DNA from: Caenorhabditis elegans
Lineage: Eukaryota; Nematoda; Chromadorea; Rhabditida; Rhabditidae
NCBI RefSeq assembly: GCF_000002985.6
Contig: NC_003283.11
Span: forward strand, 5,208,001 to 5,272,000
Direction: 5' to 3'
Length of the DNA stretch: 64,000 bases
The position numbers and the translations under genes were made by a program. The notes below the pieces were generated by a model. It worked only from the letters and a program-made list of their open reading frames with translations, searched no databases and had not been told where the DNA came from. Of the stretch, positions 1 to 11,659 are shown piece by piece; within the stretch, counting starts at the first letter, position 1; each line of letters begins with the position of its first letter.

Positions 1-34
1 TTTACTATTTCGGTTGGGAATATTACAACAATAT

Positions 35-809
35 CACGTGGTGTCGAAGTGTCTCATTTCGGGATCTACGTAGATCTACGAGAATTGCGCGAATTTAGAC
101 GCAAACTTCTCAACTGATTTCGCATAGTTAAAAGTGGCGTGGTCGAATTTTTTAAATTGCTTTATTAGACTCAAAATTTTCTGGAAACACCGAATTTTAG
201 AATGAAACTTTTTGAAAACTTCTCAAAAAAAAAGTTATGACGGCTCAAAAAATGGCCTAAAATTAGTTAAAATTTGAAATTTGACTTGTCAGCGACTGGA
301 AACTAATTTTTTTTGAAATTACCGTTAAATTTTGAGTATAAAATGTAATTATCTTGTGTTTAAACTTCATTTAGGTATTTTAAAGTCGATAGACGGCGAG
401 ATTTGATTTAAAAAAAGTTAAAAATCTCGCTGTCCATCAACTTTAAAATACCTAAATAAAGTTAAAAACGCAAGATAATTGACATGTATACTTAAAATTT
501 GACAGGGATTTCAAAAAAAAAATTATTTCCAGCCGCTGCGACATTGTCAAGTCGGTCAAATTTCAAATTTTAACTAATTTTAGGCCATTTTTTGAGCCGT
601 CATAACTTTTTTTCTGAGAAGATTTCAAGAAGTTTCATTATAAAATTCGATGTTTTCAGACAGTTTTAAGTCTAATAAAGCAATTTTAAAAAAATCGACT
701 ACACCACTTTTAACCATGCGAAATCAGTTAAGATGTCTGTGTCTAAATTCCCGCAATTCTTGTAGATCTACGTAGATCAAACCGAAATGAGACAGAAGGA
801 CACCACATG
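35..809. repeat. Large palindrome, about 775 bp, upstream of the first TPR exon
   Basis: The left arm begins CACGTGGTGTCGAAGTGTC at 35 and its reverse complement ends at 809 (GACACCACATG). The arms match over most of their length, including internal blocks such as AATTGCTTTATTAGACT near 155 and its inverse near 670. The centre lies near 405, between two copies of a GGCGAGATT/AATCTCGC block. The ends match the smaller palindromes elsewhere in this window, so it is probably a larger member of the same MITE-like family. It ends 39 bp before a splice acceptor and probably lies in an intron of the TPR gene. No coding capacity is seen. Confidence 0.8.
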
Positions 810-848
810 CGAGATTAGTCAAAAATTGGAAAAAACGACTAATTTCAG

Positions 849-3800
849 ATCACACGAGTTCTGATCCAGCTGCGAGAATACGATGAAGCCCTCGAAAAAC
901 TCGCCGAGTTCCGTCAAAGAATTGCCGAACAGAATCTGGAGTGTTGTTCAGAGACTTCAATCGTGCTAGACTTTACTGAAGCTGAAATTCGACTAAATCT
1001 ACATGAAACCACAAATGGAGAGCACAAATTTGTACATCTGAAAGAGGCTTTAAGGCTTCTGACACGTTGTATTGATGAAGAAGGAAGCTCAAAGTATTCG
1101 ATTGTTTTTAAGCATCTTGGAGATGTACTTTTAACAATTTCAAAGTATGCAGAAAGAGTTATTCCTTTATTTGAAATTGAGGAAAAATGGAAGGTAATTG
1201 GTTTTTTAAACTTATTTAAAGATGGAGTCGTAAAAAATGGAAAAATTTTCGATTTTTCGATTCTCCGGAAAATAGAAATATCGAAAAATTGTTCAGAAAA
1301 TTAACCATAGATTTTATTTTTTAAATCTAATTTTGCTTATATTGATAAGAAAAAAACATAAAAATTTATTCTAAAAAGAAGAATAATGGCCAAAATATTA
1401 ATCTAGTTTTTGAAAAATCGAAAACACGATAAAATCAATTTTTTTTCGATTTTCAAAAAATCAGGCAAAATAATTTTGTACCAAAAAAATCCTAAAAATA
1501 AAAAAATTTGATGCTAGATATTATTTTTAATGTAATTTTCTCAAGAAATGTTGCTAAATGTATTTTAAATATAATTATGGCGTCACAACTGTATTAAAAT
1601 ACATGTTTTTTTATGTATTTATACAGTTGTGGCGTAATTTTTCAAAACTTTTTTAAATTTTCGGCACTACTGGATTTTTTAAATTTTTTTTGGCCCCAAA
1701 AAATCAATTTTTCGTCAAAATAGCAAAAAATCGAATAAAAAGCTCAGAAAATTAACTTTAAAATATTTTTTTATTTAATTTTATTAAAAATTGATGAAAA
1801 AAAAATACCCTAAAATGCTGAGCTAATTTTTTAAAGATATTTTGAGCCACTAGTTTTTGTGAAAACATCGCCTGAAAGCAATTTCAAATCTAATTTTCTC
1901 TGGTTTAATCTTTTTTTATCAACAAAAAAAAGCCAAAAAAAATTGTATGCTTGTATTTAATTTAAAAAAACAGTGAAAAGGTAACAAATCGTTTTTTTTA
2001 ATCTAAAATACCAAATAACTAATTTTTCATCAAAATACCACAAAAACAAAACAACCAAAAAAACATTTCCCCATGGAAATCGAATTTTTAATTTTTAATT
2101 TTCAGGTCACCACGCCACTGGAATGCGTTACAAAATCTGCCTCCTTCTACATGGCAGTTCTACGATTCCAGAACAACGATGCTCTGGCGTGGTACGATGT
2201 TTCTGTGGCTCTTCTAGCACAGTTCAAATTGGAAAAAGTCCCAGAAATTTTGACAAAAGTGCAACGAATGCTCCAACATGCTCTCTCGCTCACAAGTGTC
2301 GAGTCACTTCTCTCATCAATTTGGACACTTCTAGCAGAAGCCAAACGACTTGCTGAGCAACCGGCGAGCCATCAACTTCACTGTCTATCGAGAGCTCTTC
2401 AATTAAATAAAGCGAATGATTCTGCATGGTTGAAAGTGGCGGTTCTTTGTCTTGAAATGGGAATGATAAATGAGTCGTCACGAGTTCTCGAGCAAACCAT
2501 CAAATATAATCCACAAAATGCAGATGCTTGGTGCACCTGGGCACAGACTGCTCATCTACAGGGTGATGCTCACGAGGCTCTTGCCATGTTCCGACAGGCT
2601 CTTTTTGTTCGTCCAACGCCTGCAGCGGTTGTTGGATATTCTACGTACCTTTGTGATAGTTTGAAGGTACACCAAAAAAAAAAATTTCAATTTTTCGTAC
2701 AGTTATATAAAAAATGAAAAAAAAAACATGTAATTGTCTTTTAAAAATAAAAAAACGGCAAAAATTTCAAGCTATTTTTTGAAAATTTTCGATTTTCCAG
2801 CAACTGAAAATTCGAAATAAATTTTTTTATTGATAACATTGAATTTTTTTTCTGATCATTTTTTCTTCGATGTTTCGAATTTCTCGGAACACTGCCGAAT
2901 TTCGCCAAAAATTGGAAAAAAAAAACCGCAATTCGACGAAATTAAGTTGGCCGAAAATTTTTCGATTTTCAACTGAAACATGGAGAGAAAAATTTTATAA
3001 ACAAATTTATAACATTACATTTTTTTTTGTTAATTTTCTAAAAATTTTTTCTTCGATATTTCGAATTTCCCGGAACACTGAAAAAATCACAATTTGACGA
3101 AAATAAATTGTCCGAAAACTCTTAACAAAAAAAAACCAGCAAACTCAAAACTTGCCGGAATTTTCGGGCAAATTGTCGGTTAGCCGAATTTGCCTAAAGC
3201 TCAAAAAATTGGCAATTCGCAGACTTTGCTGCACATTTTTTTGTTTCAGTAAAAATCGAAAAATCGACCAATTTTCTATTTTCCGAGAAATTGAAAAATC
3301 GATAAAAAATGTTCAGAAAATTAACCATAAAATTCAATATTCTTCTTCAACTTTTTTGTTTGTTGTGTTGATTTAAAAAAAGCATAAAATAGCATATAAT
3401 TTTTTTTTCTGAAAAGAAGAAAAACGACCAAAATTTTAAGATATTGCTGGAAAAATCGAAAATTTTTCGTTTTTCGATTTTTATTTAGAAAAAAAAACGA
3501 AAAAACCGGTACCCTTGACCCCTAAATTATTCGATTTTTTTTCAGAAAAAGCCAGCCCGATTTGATTCAGCAACTGCCGCTCTGGACTTTGAATCAATTA
3601 TCGACTTGAAGGATCTTGCATCAGCAGATGAAAAAGTTCTATATCACCTCGGCCTGCTTGCCGATCTATTCGGATGGTATCCACAATCACTAGAATGCTT
3701 TGAAATATGTGGAAAATTGAATGTGACTAGTGAAATTGAACTTGCCAAGATCAAATCGAGCATCCTGTATCCCGACGAACATTTGAATAAAATTAAGAAA

Positions 3801-5322
3801 ACTACACCTGCAAACTCTCGAATCGGTGGAATGATGAACCTCGGCAGGGATGATTGTTTCGCTTTTTTGACAGCTGAAATGGATGTATACAGAGATCTTT
3901 ATCGATTTATCGAACAAGATGATGCCGTCGCGTTCAGAAAACTCTATTTGGGATGTGTCAAGGGAATTTCGGTGCCGCTTTTCATTTCTGGACTCATCAT
4001 TCGTAAAGTTGTAAGATTTTGCTTTAAATTACAGAAAATATACCGTAATAACCTAATTTAACTGTAAATTTCTTTTAATTAAAAAAAATAAATTTTTCAA
4101 TTTTTCAAAAATAAAAGAAAAACGGCCGAATTAAATTTGAATTCCCGTCTGTTTGCCATTTTTTAAAGAACATTTTTCCGCAAAAAAAATTATAAATAAA
4201 AATATTAAATTGTCGGTTTTTAGGCTAGTTTTGAATTTTCCGCTTTCATATCCAATTTTCACATAATTTTTTTTTACTTATAAAAAATTTATAGAAAAAA
4301 TTATAGAAAATTGCACGAGAAAAACAGAATTATCAAAAAATATGTTGACTTTTATGTTAAAAAAAATTATTTTTTTCTAAAAAAAATGAGAATTCACATG
4401 AAATTGTTTGAAAATTGGATTTTTCAACAAAAAAAAACATCGAAAAATGGAAATTTTCAATTTTTGCATTTTTCAAAAATCTGAAAACCACCCTTTGAAC
4501 TTTTTTGCTGGGGAATTTGAATCGATCATCAATTGGTTGCCGATAAAAAAATATTTTTAATAAAAAACTTGGATAAAACTGCAAAAGAACATACATTTTC
4601 AATTGATATTGAGGAAATTTTTTTTTTTTAATCATAAAATTCCAAAAAAAAAAAAAAGAAGTTACAGTACTCATTTTTCATTTGACCGAAAAATTGTCGT
4701 TTTGAGACCGGGTACTATATTTTTGGCGGAAAATCGCAAAATTGCTTGTTACAATACTCCGTCTTAAGATTGCGTATTGCACAACATAGTTGACGCGCAA
4801 AATATCTCGCAGCGAAAACTACAGTAATTCGTTAAATTACTACCATAGCGCTGGTGTCGATTTACGGGATCTCGATTTTTGAAATAATCGAGCCCGTAAA
4901 TCGACAAAATCGCTACAGTAATCATTTAAAAAATTACTGTAGTTTTCGCTACGAGATATTTTGCGCGTCAAGTATATTGCGCAATACGCATTCTCAGAAT
5001 TTAAAGTTTTAAAATAATAAGATATTTCCATCTTTTCGAAATTAATAAAATAATTTTATTTCAGAATCTCTCAACTGAATTCATTCGAGCTATCCATGAT
5101 GCACTGCCACGTCATGAACTCGTCGACTATTTTCCTACCGTACTACCCGAAGGAATGGACAACGGATTACGTCATTTGGAGCAAGATGGAGAAGAGCCAT
5201 TTAGATATAGTCATCGATCTGCTCACCGCCTGCTAGATGAGCTGAAACGACTGCGCACTGAAGTTGAAGAGGAAAATGCGACGAAAATTGCAACCTCAAA
5301 TGAAGAAGAAACTGTCGAGTAA
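849..5322 (+). CDS. TPR-repeat protein resembling SKI3/TTC37 (C-terminal part; gene begins left of window)
   Basis: Exons 849-1193, 2106-2666, 3546-4010 and 5065-5322 each follow a TTTCAG-type acceptor, keep phase 0 and encode 475 residues ending in TAA. No in-frame ATG opens the first exon, so upstream exons lie outside the window. Exon 2 carries clear helix-turn-helix TPR units (LNKANDSAWLKVAVLCLEMG, then YNPQNADAWCTWAQTAHLQG and HEALAMFRQALFVRP). The order of a RALxL-W-LLAEAKxLAE stretch, then a CLxRALxLN-W block, then a GY-x-LC block parallels the middle of human TTC37/SKI3 as I recall it. SKI3 is the scaffold of the Ski complex that feeds RNA to the cytoplasmic exosome. The last two exons do not obviously match TTC37 and end in a Glu-rich helix. 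Introns are large (879-1054 bp) and repeat-filled. TPR assignment is firm; SKI3 identity is inference. Confidence 0.72.
4765..4999. repeat. Inverted-repeat element (TGCGCAATACGCATTCTCAG family), in last intron of the TPR gene
   Basis: The arms carry GACGCGCAAAATATCTCG, GCGAAAACTACAGTAA and CGATTTACGGG with their reverse complements around a short centre. The same family recurs at 9117, 16024 and 19776. It is a non-autonomous, MITE-like element with no ORF. Confidence 0.75.
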
Positions 5323-6272
5323 ATAGTTGTTAATTATTTATTTTCTTGGTTTTTTGATTTAGTTTTTTTTTTGTATAATTTATTTGATTCTCCCCGTAAT
5401 ATTTCATATTTCACGAGTTATTTAATTTTCCTGAAACCGGTGAAAAATATATATTCAACTTTTTTCTTATCACTTATCATTTATTGTAAAAATTTCCAGT
5501 CAAAATCATGGTGATTTCAATACTTTTGTTGGGTTTTCTTCTCTTCTACATTGCGCGTTTTGTTTTAATGAGGACCGCCCTTGTGATCTACACGTTTTTC
5601 AGAAATTTGATACTTTATGCCCTATCCGCTCGGCGAGTTTCATACTTTTAGAGTCTGATTTTTTAAAATTTTTCTTCAAAAAAATCCAAAATGTTCTCTC
5701 AAATTCTGAAAAACTACGAAAAAACGGAAAAAATCGCGGAAGAATGAAAAATCCAACTTTAAAAAGCCCAATTTTTAAATTTTGGTTTTTTGGCAAAATT
5801 TTGAATATCCTCAAAACGAGAACTGCGACCATCCAGCGATTAATCAGATAGAGTAGGCGGAGCTCGAAGACGCTGATTGGTTCGAAAGTGGGCGGAGCGA
5901 ATCGCTGATTGGTCGCAGTTTTTATTTTGGAGGAAATTCAAACATTATGCAGCAAAAAATAGTTAAAAAATCATGTATTGATTTTAATTTAACCCTCCCG
6001 ACAGGGTCGGTGAATTGTAATTTCTAGAATTATTTTTTTTTGTGTAAAATATTTTCTGAATTTTTGAAATTTTAGAAAATTTGGAAGTTTTTGATATTAT
6101 TGTATTTTTTGATATTTTTGTAATTTTTTGATATTTTCGGAATTTTTGGATTTTTTAAATGATATTTTCGGAAATGTTTGATAGTTTTAAAATTGGATTT
6201 TTCATTCTTTTGCCAATTTTTTTTCAAATTTGAGACAATTTTCGGCTTTTGTGAAGCGAAGCCCACAATTCT
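5323..6272. other. Non-coding: 3' flank of the TPR gene
   Basis: AT-rich sequence directly after the TPR stop codon. No exon chain with plausible splice sites is seen on either strand. It contains a GC-richer block near 5840-5930 (ATTGGTTCGAAAGTGGGCGG region) and a run of GATATTTT-like repeats at 6090-6180. Confidence 0.5.
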
Positions 6273-6440
6273 CACGTGGTGACAGACTGTCTCATTGCGG
6301 TTTGATCTACAAAAAATGCGGGAATTTTTCCCCTGGAAAAATGTGACGTCAGAACATTCTTAGCTATGCGAAATCAGTTGAAAAGTCTGCGTCTCTTTTC
6401 CCGCATTTCTCGAAGATCATACCATTTTTGACACCATGTG
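6273..6440. repeat. MITE-like palindrome (CACGTGGTGnCAGA...TGACGTCA family)
   Basis: Ends are CACGTGGTGACAGACTGTC and GACACCATGTG. Inside are GATCTACAAAAAATGCGGGA, a TGACGTCAG core, ATGCGAAATCAGTTGA and CCCGCATTTCTCGAAGATC. Seven other copies occur in this window. Confidence 0.8.
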
Positions 6441-7384
6441 AATTCTTCGTTTCATCAGTTCGTCCGTGATCCGATCAGAATCCGAACTCTGAAGTGTAGT
6501 TTGATGTTATCTCAATCGATCTTATCAAATAATCAAAGATAGACACACTCATTACAAGCTAATTGATTAATGGTGAACGTCCAATAATTTGTTGGAAGAC
6601 ACTCGGAAGACAAAAACTTGTTGAGCACGTAACAGCTGACTATGTCTTGCTCCGTGCTGGACACACGAGCTCAAACATGTTCTTCTCGTCTAAGGCCATT
6701 ATGTTTCTATTTTGATTTTAGGCCCCTCGTTTTAGAGGCATAAAGAGAGGGGGGAAGGAGTGCAAATAGATGTATACAATAATAATTGTTTGGTGGAACT
6801 TTTTTTCGTGAAAAGAGAAGGTGGCGGCGGGGGGTCAGAGAAGCATTTTTGACAAATGTTCTCAACAAATGTCGGCGGTAGCCATCATCAGATTTTTCTT
6901 TTTCACGCACTCTTCTCGTTGCACACACACACACACATTCCTCGAAAAATCCCTTTCCTCACCTTTCTCTACTCACCTGAGAAATTGTTGCCAAAATATC
7001 GAAAAATCTGGGCTCTGGGCTCCTTTTTTTCCTAGTTTTATTGAGATGACTTCCTCAAACTCTCCGCCGCGCGTCATCATTATATTTGTGAACATGTGTT
7101 CTGCTCCACTAAAGCTAACCGGTTTCCATCTAGGCTCCGCTGCTGGGTTTTGATTGTTTTGATTTGTTTCGGGAAGTGAACGAGTGGTGACCGGTGGATG
7201 GAGTGGGGGGAGAATAAACGGGAAAAAAGGTGTATTAAGGTTTCCGTTATGTTTTCAAGTCAACACGCTAGATCGACCTCTTGTGTGTTTTTTTTTTATT
7301 TTTGGAGTCGTAATTTTTTTGAGAAATCTAGGCATCTAGATGGCAAGTGCCATTTCGGCAAATTTTTTTTGTCGACAAATTCGG
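6441..7384. other. Non-coding stretch with a short CA repeat
   Basis: No supportable gene. A dinucleotide CA run lies at about 6920-6936, and the rest is pyrimidine-rich unique sequence that could be regulatory. The ORFs here lack homology I recognise and lack splice context. Confidence 0.4.
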
Positions 7385-7935
7385 CAAATTGGCGATTTGA
7401 CGGAAATTTCAATTCCGGCAATTTTCAGATTTTCCGGAAATTTCAATTCCGGCAATTTTCAGATTTGCCGGAATTTTTATTTTTGGCGAATTGCCGATTT
7501 GCCGGAAGTTTTCTATTCCAGCAATTTACCGATTTGCCGGAAATTTTTATTTTTGGCAAATTGCCGATTTGCCGGAAATTTTTATTTCCGGCAAATTGCC
7601 GATTTGCCGATTTGCCGGAAATTTTGATTTTCGGCAATTTGCCGATTTGCCGAAAACTTTTATTTCCGGCAATTTTCAGATTTGGCGGAATTTTTTATTT
7701 CCGGCAAATTACCGATTTGCCGGTTGGTTTTTGGCAATTTTCAGAATTTGCGGAACTTTTTGTTTTCTGCAATTTTCAGAATGGCCGACAATTTTGATTT
7801 TCGGCGAATTGCCGATTTGCCGAAAATTTTCATTTCCGGCAATTTACCGATTTGCCGGAAATTTCGATTTTCGGCAAATTGCCGATTTGCCGGAAATTTT
7901 CATATTCGGCGATTTGCCGATTTGCCGGAAACTGA
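7385..7935. repeat. Degenerate tandem array of TTTGCCGGAAATTTT / CCGGCAATTTGCCGA units
   Basis: About fifteen imperfect 32-36 bp units, each with GATTTGCCGGAAATTTT followed by ATTTCCGGCAAATTGCC. Each unit is partly self-complementary, so the array can form many small hairpins. It opens long shadow ORFs on both strands that I do not regard as genes. Related arrays lie at 12760-13290 and 59095-59320. Confidence 0.85.
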
Positions 7936-8069
7936 TTCGTTTTATTTTTGAAAAATCGAAAATTGTTCATTATTTGATATTTGAAAAATCAAAAAAACAA
8001 AATTTTCTACAGCTTTTTCTCAATATGCCATTTTTTGCAAATACCGTACTCTCTCGGCTACAATAAATT

Positions 8070-8195
8070 ATTGTAATTACGTAGAAGTCAAAACATTTTC
8101 ACCATATCTCAAGCGCAAAGGTCTCACCACTAGAAGTTACAGTAATTTGTTATCCGCGTGGCGAGACCTTTGCGCGTCAGTTGTAGCGATAATTC
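8070..8195. repeat. Short inverted repeat (CGCAAAGGTCTCGCCACG family)
   Basis: GCGCAAAGGTCTCACCAC at 8113 is matched in inverse by GTGGCGAGACCTTTGCGCG at 8157, with TTACAGTAATTTGTTA between them. A related sequence occurs at 14195-14250. Confidence 0.6.
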
Positions 8196-8239
8196 TCTTC
8201 TTTAGACGCCTACGTAATAGCAACCACTATCAAAGTAAC

Positions 8240-9116
8240 GTTTTAAATTTAAATTCGATGTCGTTAATGATTTTTAAAAAATCATTTTGCGAAGCCATAC
8301 TTCCCAACTAATATTTCAAAAGTTGAAACATATTACCCACTTCGTCTATACAAGTTTTTCACACCTAATTCATTTCCTATTCCACTTCAGAAAAAAAAGG
8401 TTTTTCGCATTCTTCTTATGTTTCATACACTTCACACAAAAAACGTCACACCACCACTGTCAAAAAAAACCGCCGAAAAACAAAACGTCGGATACTTTAC
8501 CCGGAAATCCCTGCCGACAACAACGACATAATTTTGACGTTTTTTCATCCACATTTCCGCGCACAAGAAACACCTGCTTTTGGGTTTCAAATTTCGCGCC
8601 GCCAATCATTGAAACCCCCGAGTGGCGCCGGAAGGGGAAAGAGCCGCGGCGAGCAAAACATACAAAAACCGAGAGATTTTCATCGTTAGTCCATTCGCTC
8701 AAATCAGCTGCTTTCATCGTCTTGTCTTTCATGTACTTTGAACCGGTGTTAGAAAACACCGTTTTTAGCACAACTTTTTTCCGGATAAGAAATTTTAGGG
8801 TCGCTAATAAAGTTGATAAGGTCTTCTTCCACGTGACCTAACTTGTCGTTTCAGTTTGTTCTTCGCCTTTTTTTTCTAAGAACATATTGTGCTAATATTG
8901 TGTCGTCGTATCAGGATTACACGCGTAAGACAGTAGGTCACAAGTAGGTCATCAAATATTTGAAAGTGGCGCGAAGTACACCGACTTTGCGTAGTTGTTT
9001 TAGAAAGAAGGACAAAAAGCTTAGATAGAACGAGATAGGAACTTATTCAAAAGTTCACTGTTTGTTGTGACCTACTCTCTGCCTTCTATAAATAGCCTTA
9101 TTACGAGAACACGAAA
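8240..9116. other. Non-coding; nothing recognised
   Basis: No exon chain is supported on either strand. An open frame at 8287-8841 has no recognisable domain, is rich in Phe/His/Lys, and has no splice or trans-splice signals that would argue for a gene. Confidence 0.35.
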
Positions 9117-9450
9117 ATCTGATAATGCATATTGCGCAACATATTTGATGCGTAAAATATCTCGTAGCGAAAATTACAGTAACTTTTTAAATGACTACTG
9201 TAGCGCTTGTGTCGATTTACGGACTCGATTTTCGGAATGATTTCTCTTCAGTTTTCCTTTGTTTTTTTTTTCGTATAAACATTACAAAATTAAATGAATA
9301 AAAACAAAGGAAAACTGGATATTTTCTTTCCGAAAATTGAGCCCGTAAATCGACACAAGCGCTACAGTAGTCATTTAAACAGTTACTGTAGTTTTCGCTA
9401 CGAAATATTTTGCGCGTCAAATATGTTGCGCAATACACATTCTCAGAATC
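9117..9450. repeat. Inverted-repeat element (TGCGCAATACGCATTCTCAG family)
   Basis: The arms carry TGCGCAACATATTTGATGCG, AAAATATCTCGTAGCGAAAA and CTACTGTAGCGCTTGTGTCG and are inverted at the right. The centre has an extra inverted segment (TCAGTTTTCCTTTG near 9248 and CAAAGGAAAACTG near 9304), so this copy is longer than the others. Confidence 0.75.
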
Positions 9451-9486
9451 TTCCATAATATATTACACGTGGTGCATAATATATTA

Positions 9487-9665
9487 CACGTGGTGTCAGA
9501 AAGTCTCATTGCGGTTTGATCTACAAAAAATGCGGGAATTTTTTTTCCCAGAAAAATTGTGACGTCAGCACACTCTTAACCATGCGAAATCAATTGAGAT
9601 GTCTGCGTCTCATCTCCCGCATTTTTCGTAGATCAAAGCGAAATGGGACTTTCTAGCTCCACGTG
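9487..9665. repeat. MITE-like palindrome (TGACGTCAGCAC family)
   Basis: The element runs from CACGTGGTGTCAGAAAGTC to GACTTTCTAGCTCCACGTG, with the TGCGGGAATTTTT, TGACGTCAGCACACTCTTAA and CCCGCATTTTTCGTAGATC blocks of the family. Just left, the sequence ATAATATATTACACGTGGTG is repeated twice (9458-9500), possibly a duplicated end. Confidence 0.75.
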
Positions 9666-10499
9666 CAATCAGAAACTAACTATGCAAGCATTTTTTTCTG
9701 TCCCACTAGAACTAAAGTTTATCAAAACCACATGCCCTTTGTATTTTTATTTATTTATTTTCTATTGCATCTTCCCCCGGCAATTTATTCTCCGAACTTT
9801 TCGCACTCTCCGATTTTGCCATAGAATATTCAAGTTGCCTACGTATGTTGCAAATGTAAATTCGAATGTGGTATTCAATTCAGAATTCGAATATATTTCA
9901 ATAGGGAGAGAGAGAGGTAGCGTAAGATTTCAAACCTTATTGCATTATAATAATACTTCGAACAACTAGAACTAGAACCCTAATCAAATCACTTTGAAAG
10001 AAGTGTACTGCGTGTGATATCACACACACACCAAGAGAGACACCTCTAACTAATCATAGGGCTTCATTAAAATCGAATGTAAAAGTCACCACCTTTTTAC
10101 ACTTCTTCCCCCCCTCTCTTTCTCCTTTCGTTTTGTTTTTTTTTGCATTTGTCCCTTAGTTTTGTTTATACCGGTACAAGGCGGTGTCAAGCCCCCCCTC
10201 CGTCCAAAAATTTTCTAAACTTTTCCCTGAAAGTTCGCACTTTCTTATTGGCACACTCATTGCCGTTTCAAGTGTTTTCTCGTTATGCAAAGTTGCAAGT
10301 TTTCCGAAATTCGTGAATCGCTAATTTCAAATCCGTATGAGCTCTGAGGAGTGAAGAAGTTGGGGGATAAGTGCAAACAAGCTGGTGGGCGTACACTTTC
10401 ATCAAGTGGGCCATGGGGTTTTTGAATTTTGAATTAGGATTCATTTTGTTAAGGTTTTGAAACAAAAAATCCCCTGTGTTGGTCGATTTACATTTCATA
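9666..10499. other. Non-coding; nothing recognised
   Basis: Contains a GAGAGAGAGAGG run near 9905 and a C-rich/T-rich tract near 10110. No gene model is supported. Confidence 0.35.
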
Positions 10500-11035
10500 T
10501 CTACCTGCCTGCCTACATGCCCACCTGTCTGACTGCCTACACCCCTACTTGTGTGTCTGCCTACGTACCTACCTGCCAACCTACATGCCTACCCACCTAA
10601 CTGTCTGACTGCCTACGCCTCTACTTGTTTTCCTGCCTACATACATACCTGACTGCCTGCCTACATACCTACCTGCCTGCCTGCCTTCGCCCCTACTTGT
10701 TTGCCTGCCTACATACATACCTGACTGCCTGCCTACATACCTACCTGCCTGCCTGCCTTCGCCCCTACTTGTTTGCCTGCCTACATCCCTACTTGCGAGC
10801 CTGCCTACATACCTACCTGCCTGACTGTCTACAAACCTACCTGCCTGGTTGCCTACATACCTACCTGCCTGGTTGCCTTCGCCCCTACTTGTTTGCCTGC
10901 CTACATCCCTACTTGCGAGCCTGCCTACATACCTACCTGCCTGACTGTCTACAAACCTACCTGCCTGGTTGCCTACATACCTACCTGCCTGGTTGCCTAC
11001 ATCCCTATTTGGTCGCCTGCTAACGTACCTGGCAG
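10500..11035. repeat. Minisatellite of CTGCCTACATACCTACCTGC-like units with higher-order periods of 72 and 120 bp
   Basis: The basic unit is about 20 bp. The phrase CGCCCCTACTTG recurs at 72-bp spacing (about 10621, 10693 and 10765), and a 120-bp block starting GCCCCTACTT at 10761 is repeated at 10881. The array is stop-free in several frames on both strands, giving ORFs with CLHTYLPA-like or VGRQAGRY-like repeats. These are best explained by the array rather than by a protein. Confidence 0.9.
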
Positions 11036-11624
11036 TCCATTTTTGTCCTACTTTGCATATGTTCTTGAGAGGCCAAATACAGAAATTTGCCAAAATGTGT
11101 GAAATCCCCGCCGCGAGATCATTAGATGAACACATATGTACACACAACCGGTCTTTTCCCTATTTTCATTTTGCAACTTGACACCTTTTTCCCCTCTTTC
11201 ACCCCTTGGTTCATCCACACAGGGCGGTCCACACCGCCTGTGATGAAATAAAAACAAAAGTGTCGCCGCCACAACGCTAGTCAATATCCTCGCCCAGTTG
11301 ATTGTGTAATAGGCGGAATCAACACTTTCCCGTGATATTTATGGGACACTTTAATCATTCGGATTGACTACTGAGTTCCCATCTCGAGAGTCCACATCGC
11401 ATTTTCGTACTATGAGGGTTTTTGCGAAGAGTTGAGGGGAGTGTGGAAAATAAACCAAAACTACAGTAATCCTGCTCTACCGCTTCCAATTTTTGCTCAT
11501 TTTTCCTCAGCTTTTCCTGGATTTGTGCAATTTTTTGTTGTTGTTTGTATTGTCCACCCATATACAAGTATATATATGTGTTCGTATTTACCCATTTCGT
11601 CGTTCTCGCCTAAAATCTTCTTTT

Positions 11625-11659
<35 letters not shown>

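Noticed and set aside
7385-7935. CRISPR-like regular repeats
   Set aside because: Units are adjacent without unique spacers, and the genome is clearly eukaryotic.
7198-8066. Long plus-strand ORFs rich in FRICRKF/FAGNF-like repeats
   Set aside because: They are read-through of the TTTGCCGG tandem array in different frames, the array is open on both strands, and no start or splice context supports a gene.
8287-8841. 184-aa plus-strand ORF
   Set aside because: No domain, low-complexity Phe/His/Lys composition, overlapped by an equally open minus ORF; no splice or trans-splice signals.
10581-11147. 188-aa minus-strand ORF with VGRQAGRY repeats and plus-strand CLHTYLPA ORFs
   Set aside because: Both are translations of the same minisatellite; mirrored ORFs in a tandem repeat are expected by unit length, not by selection.
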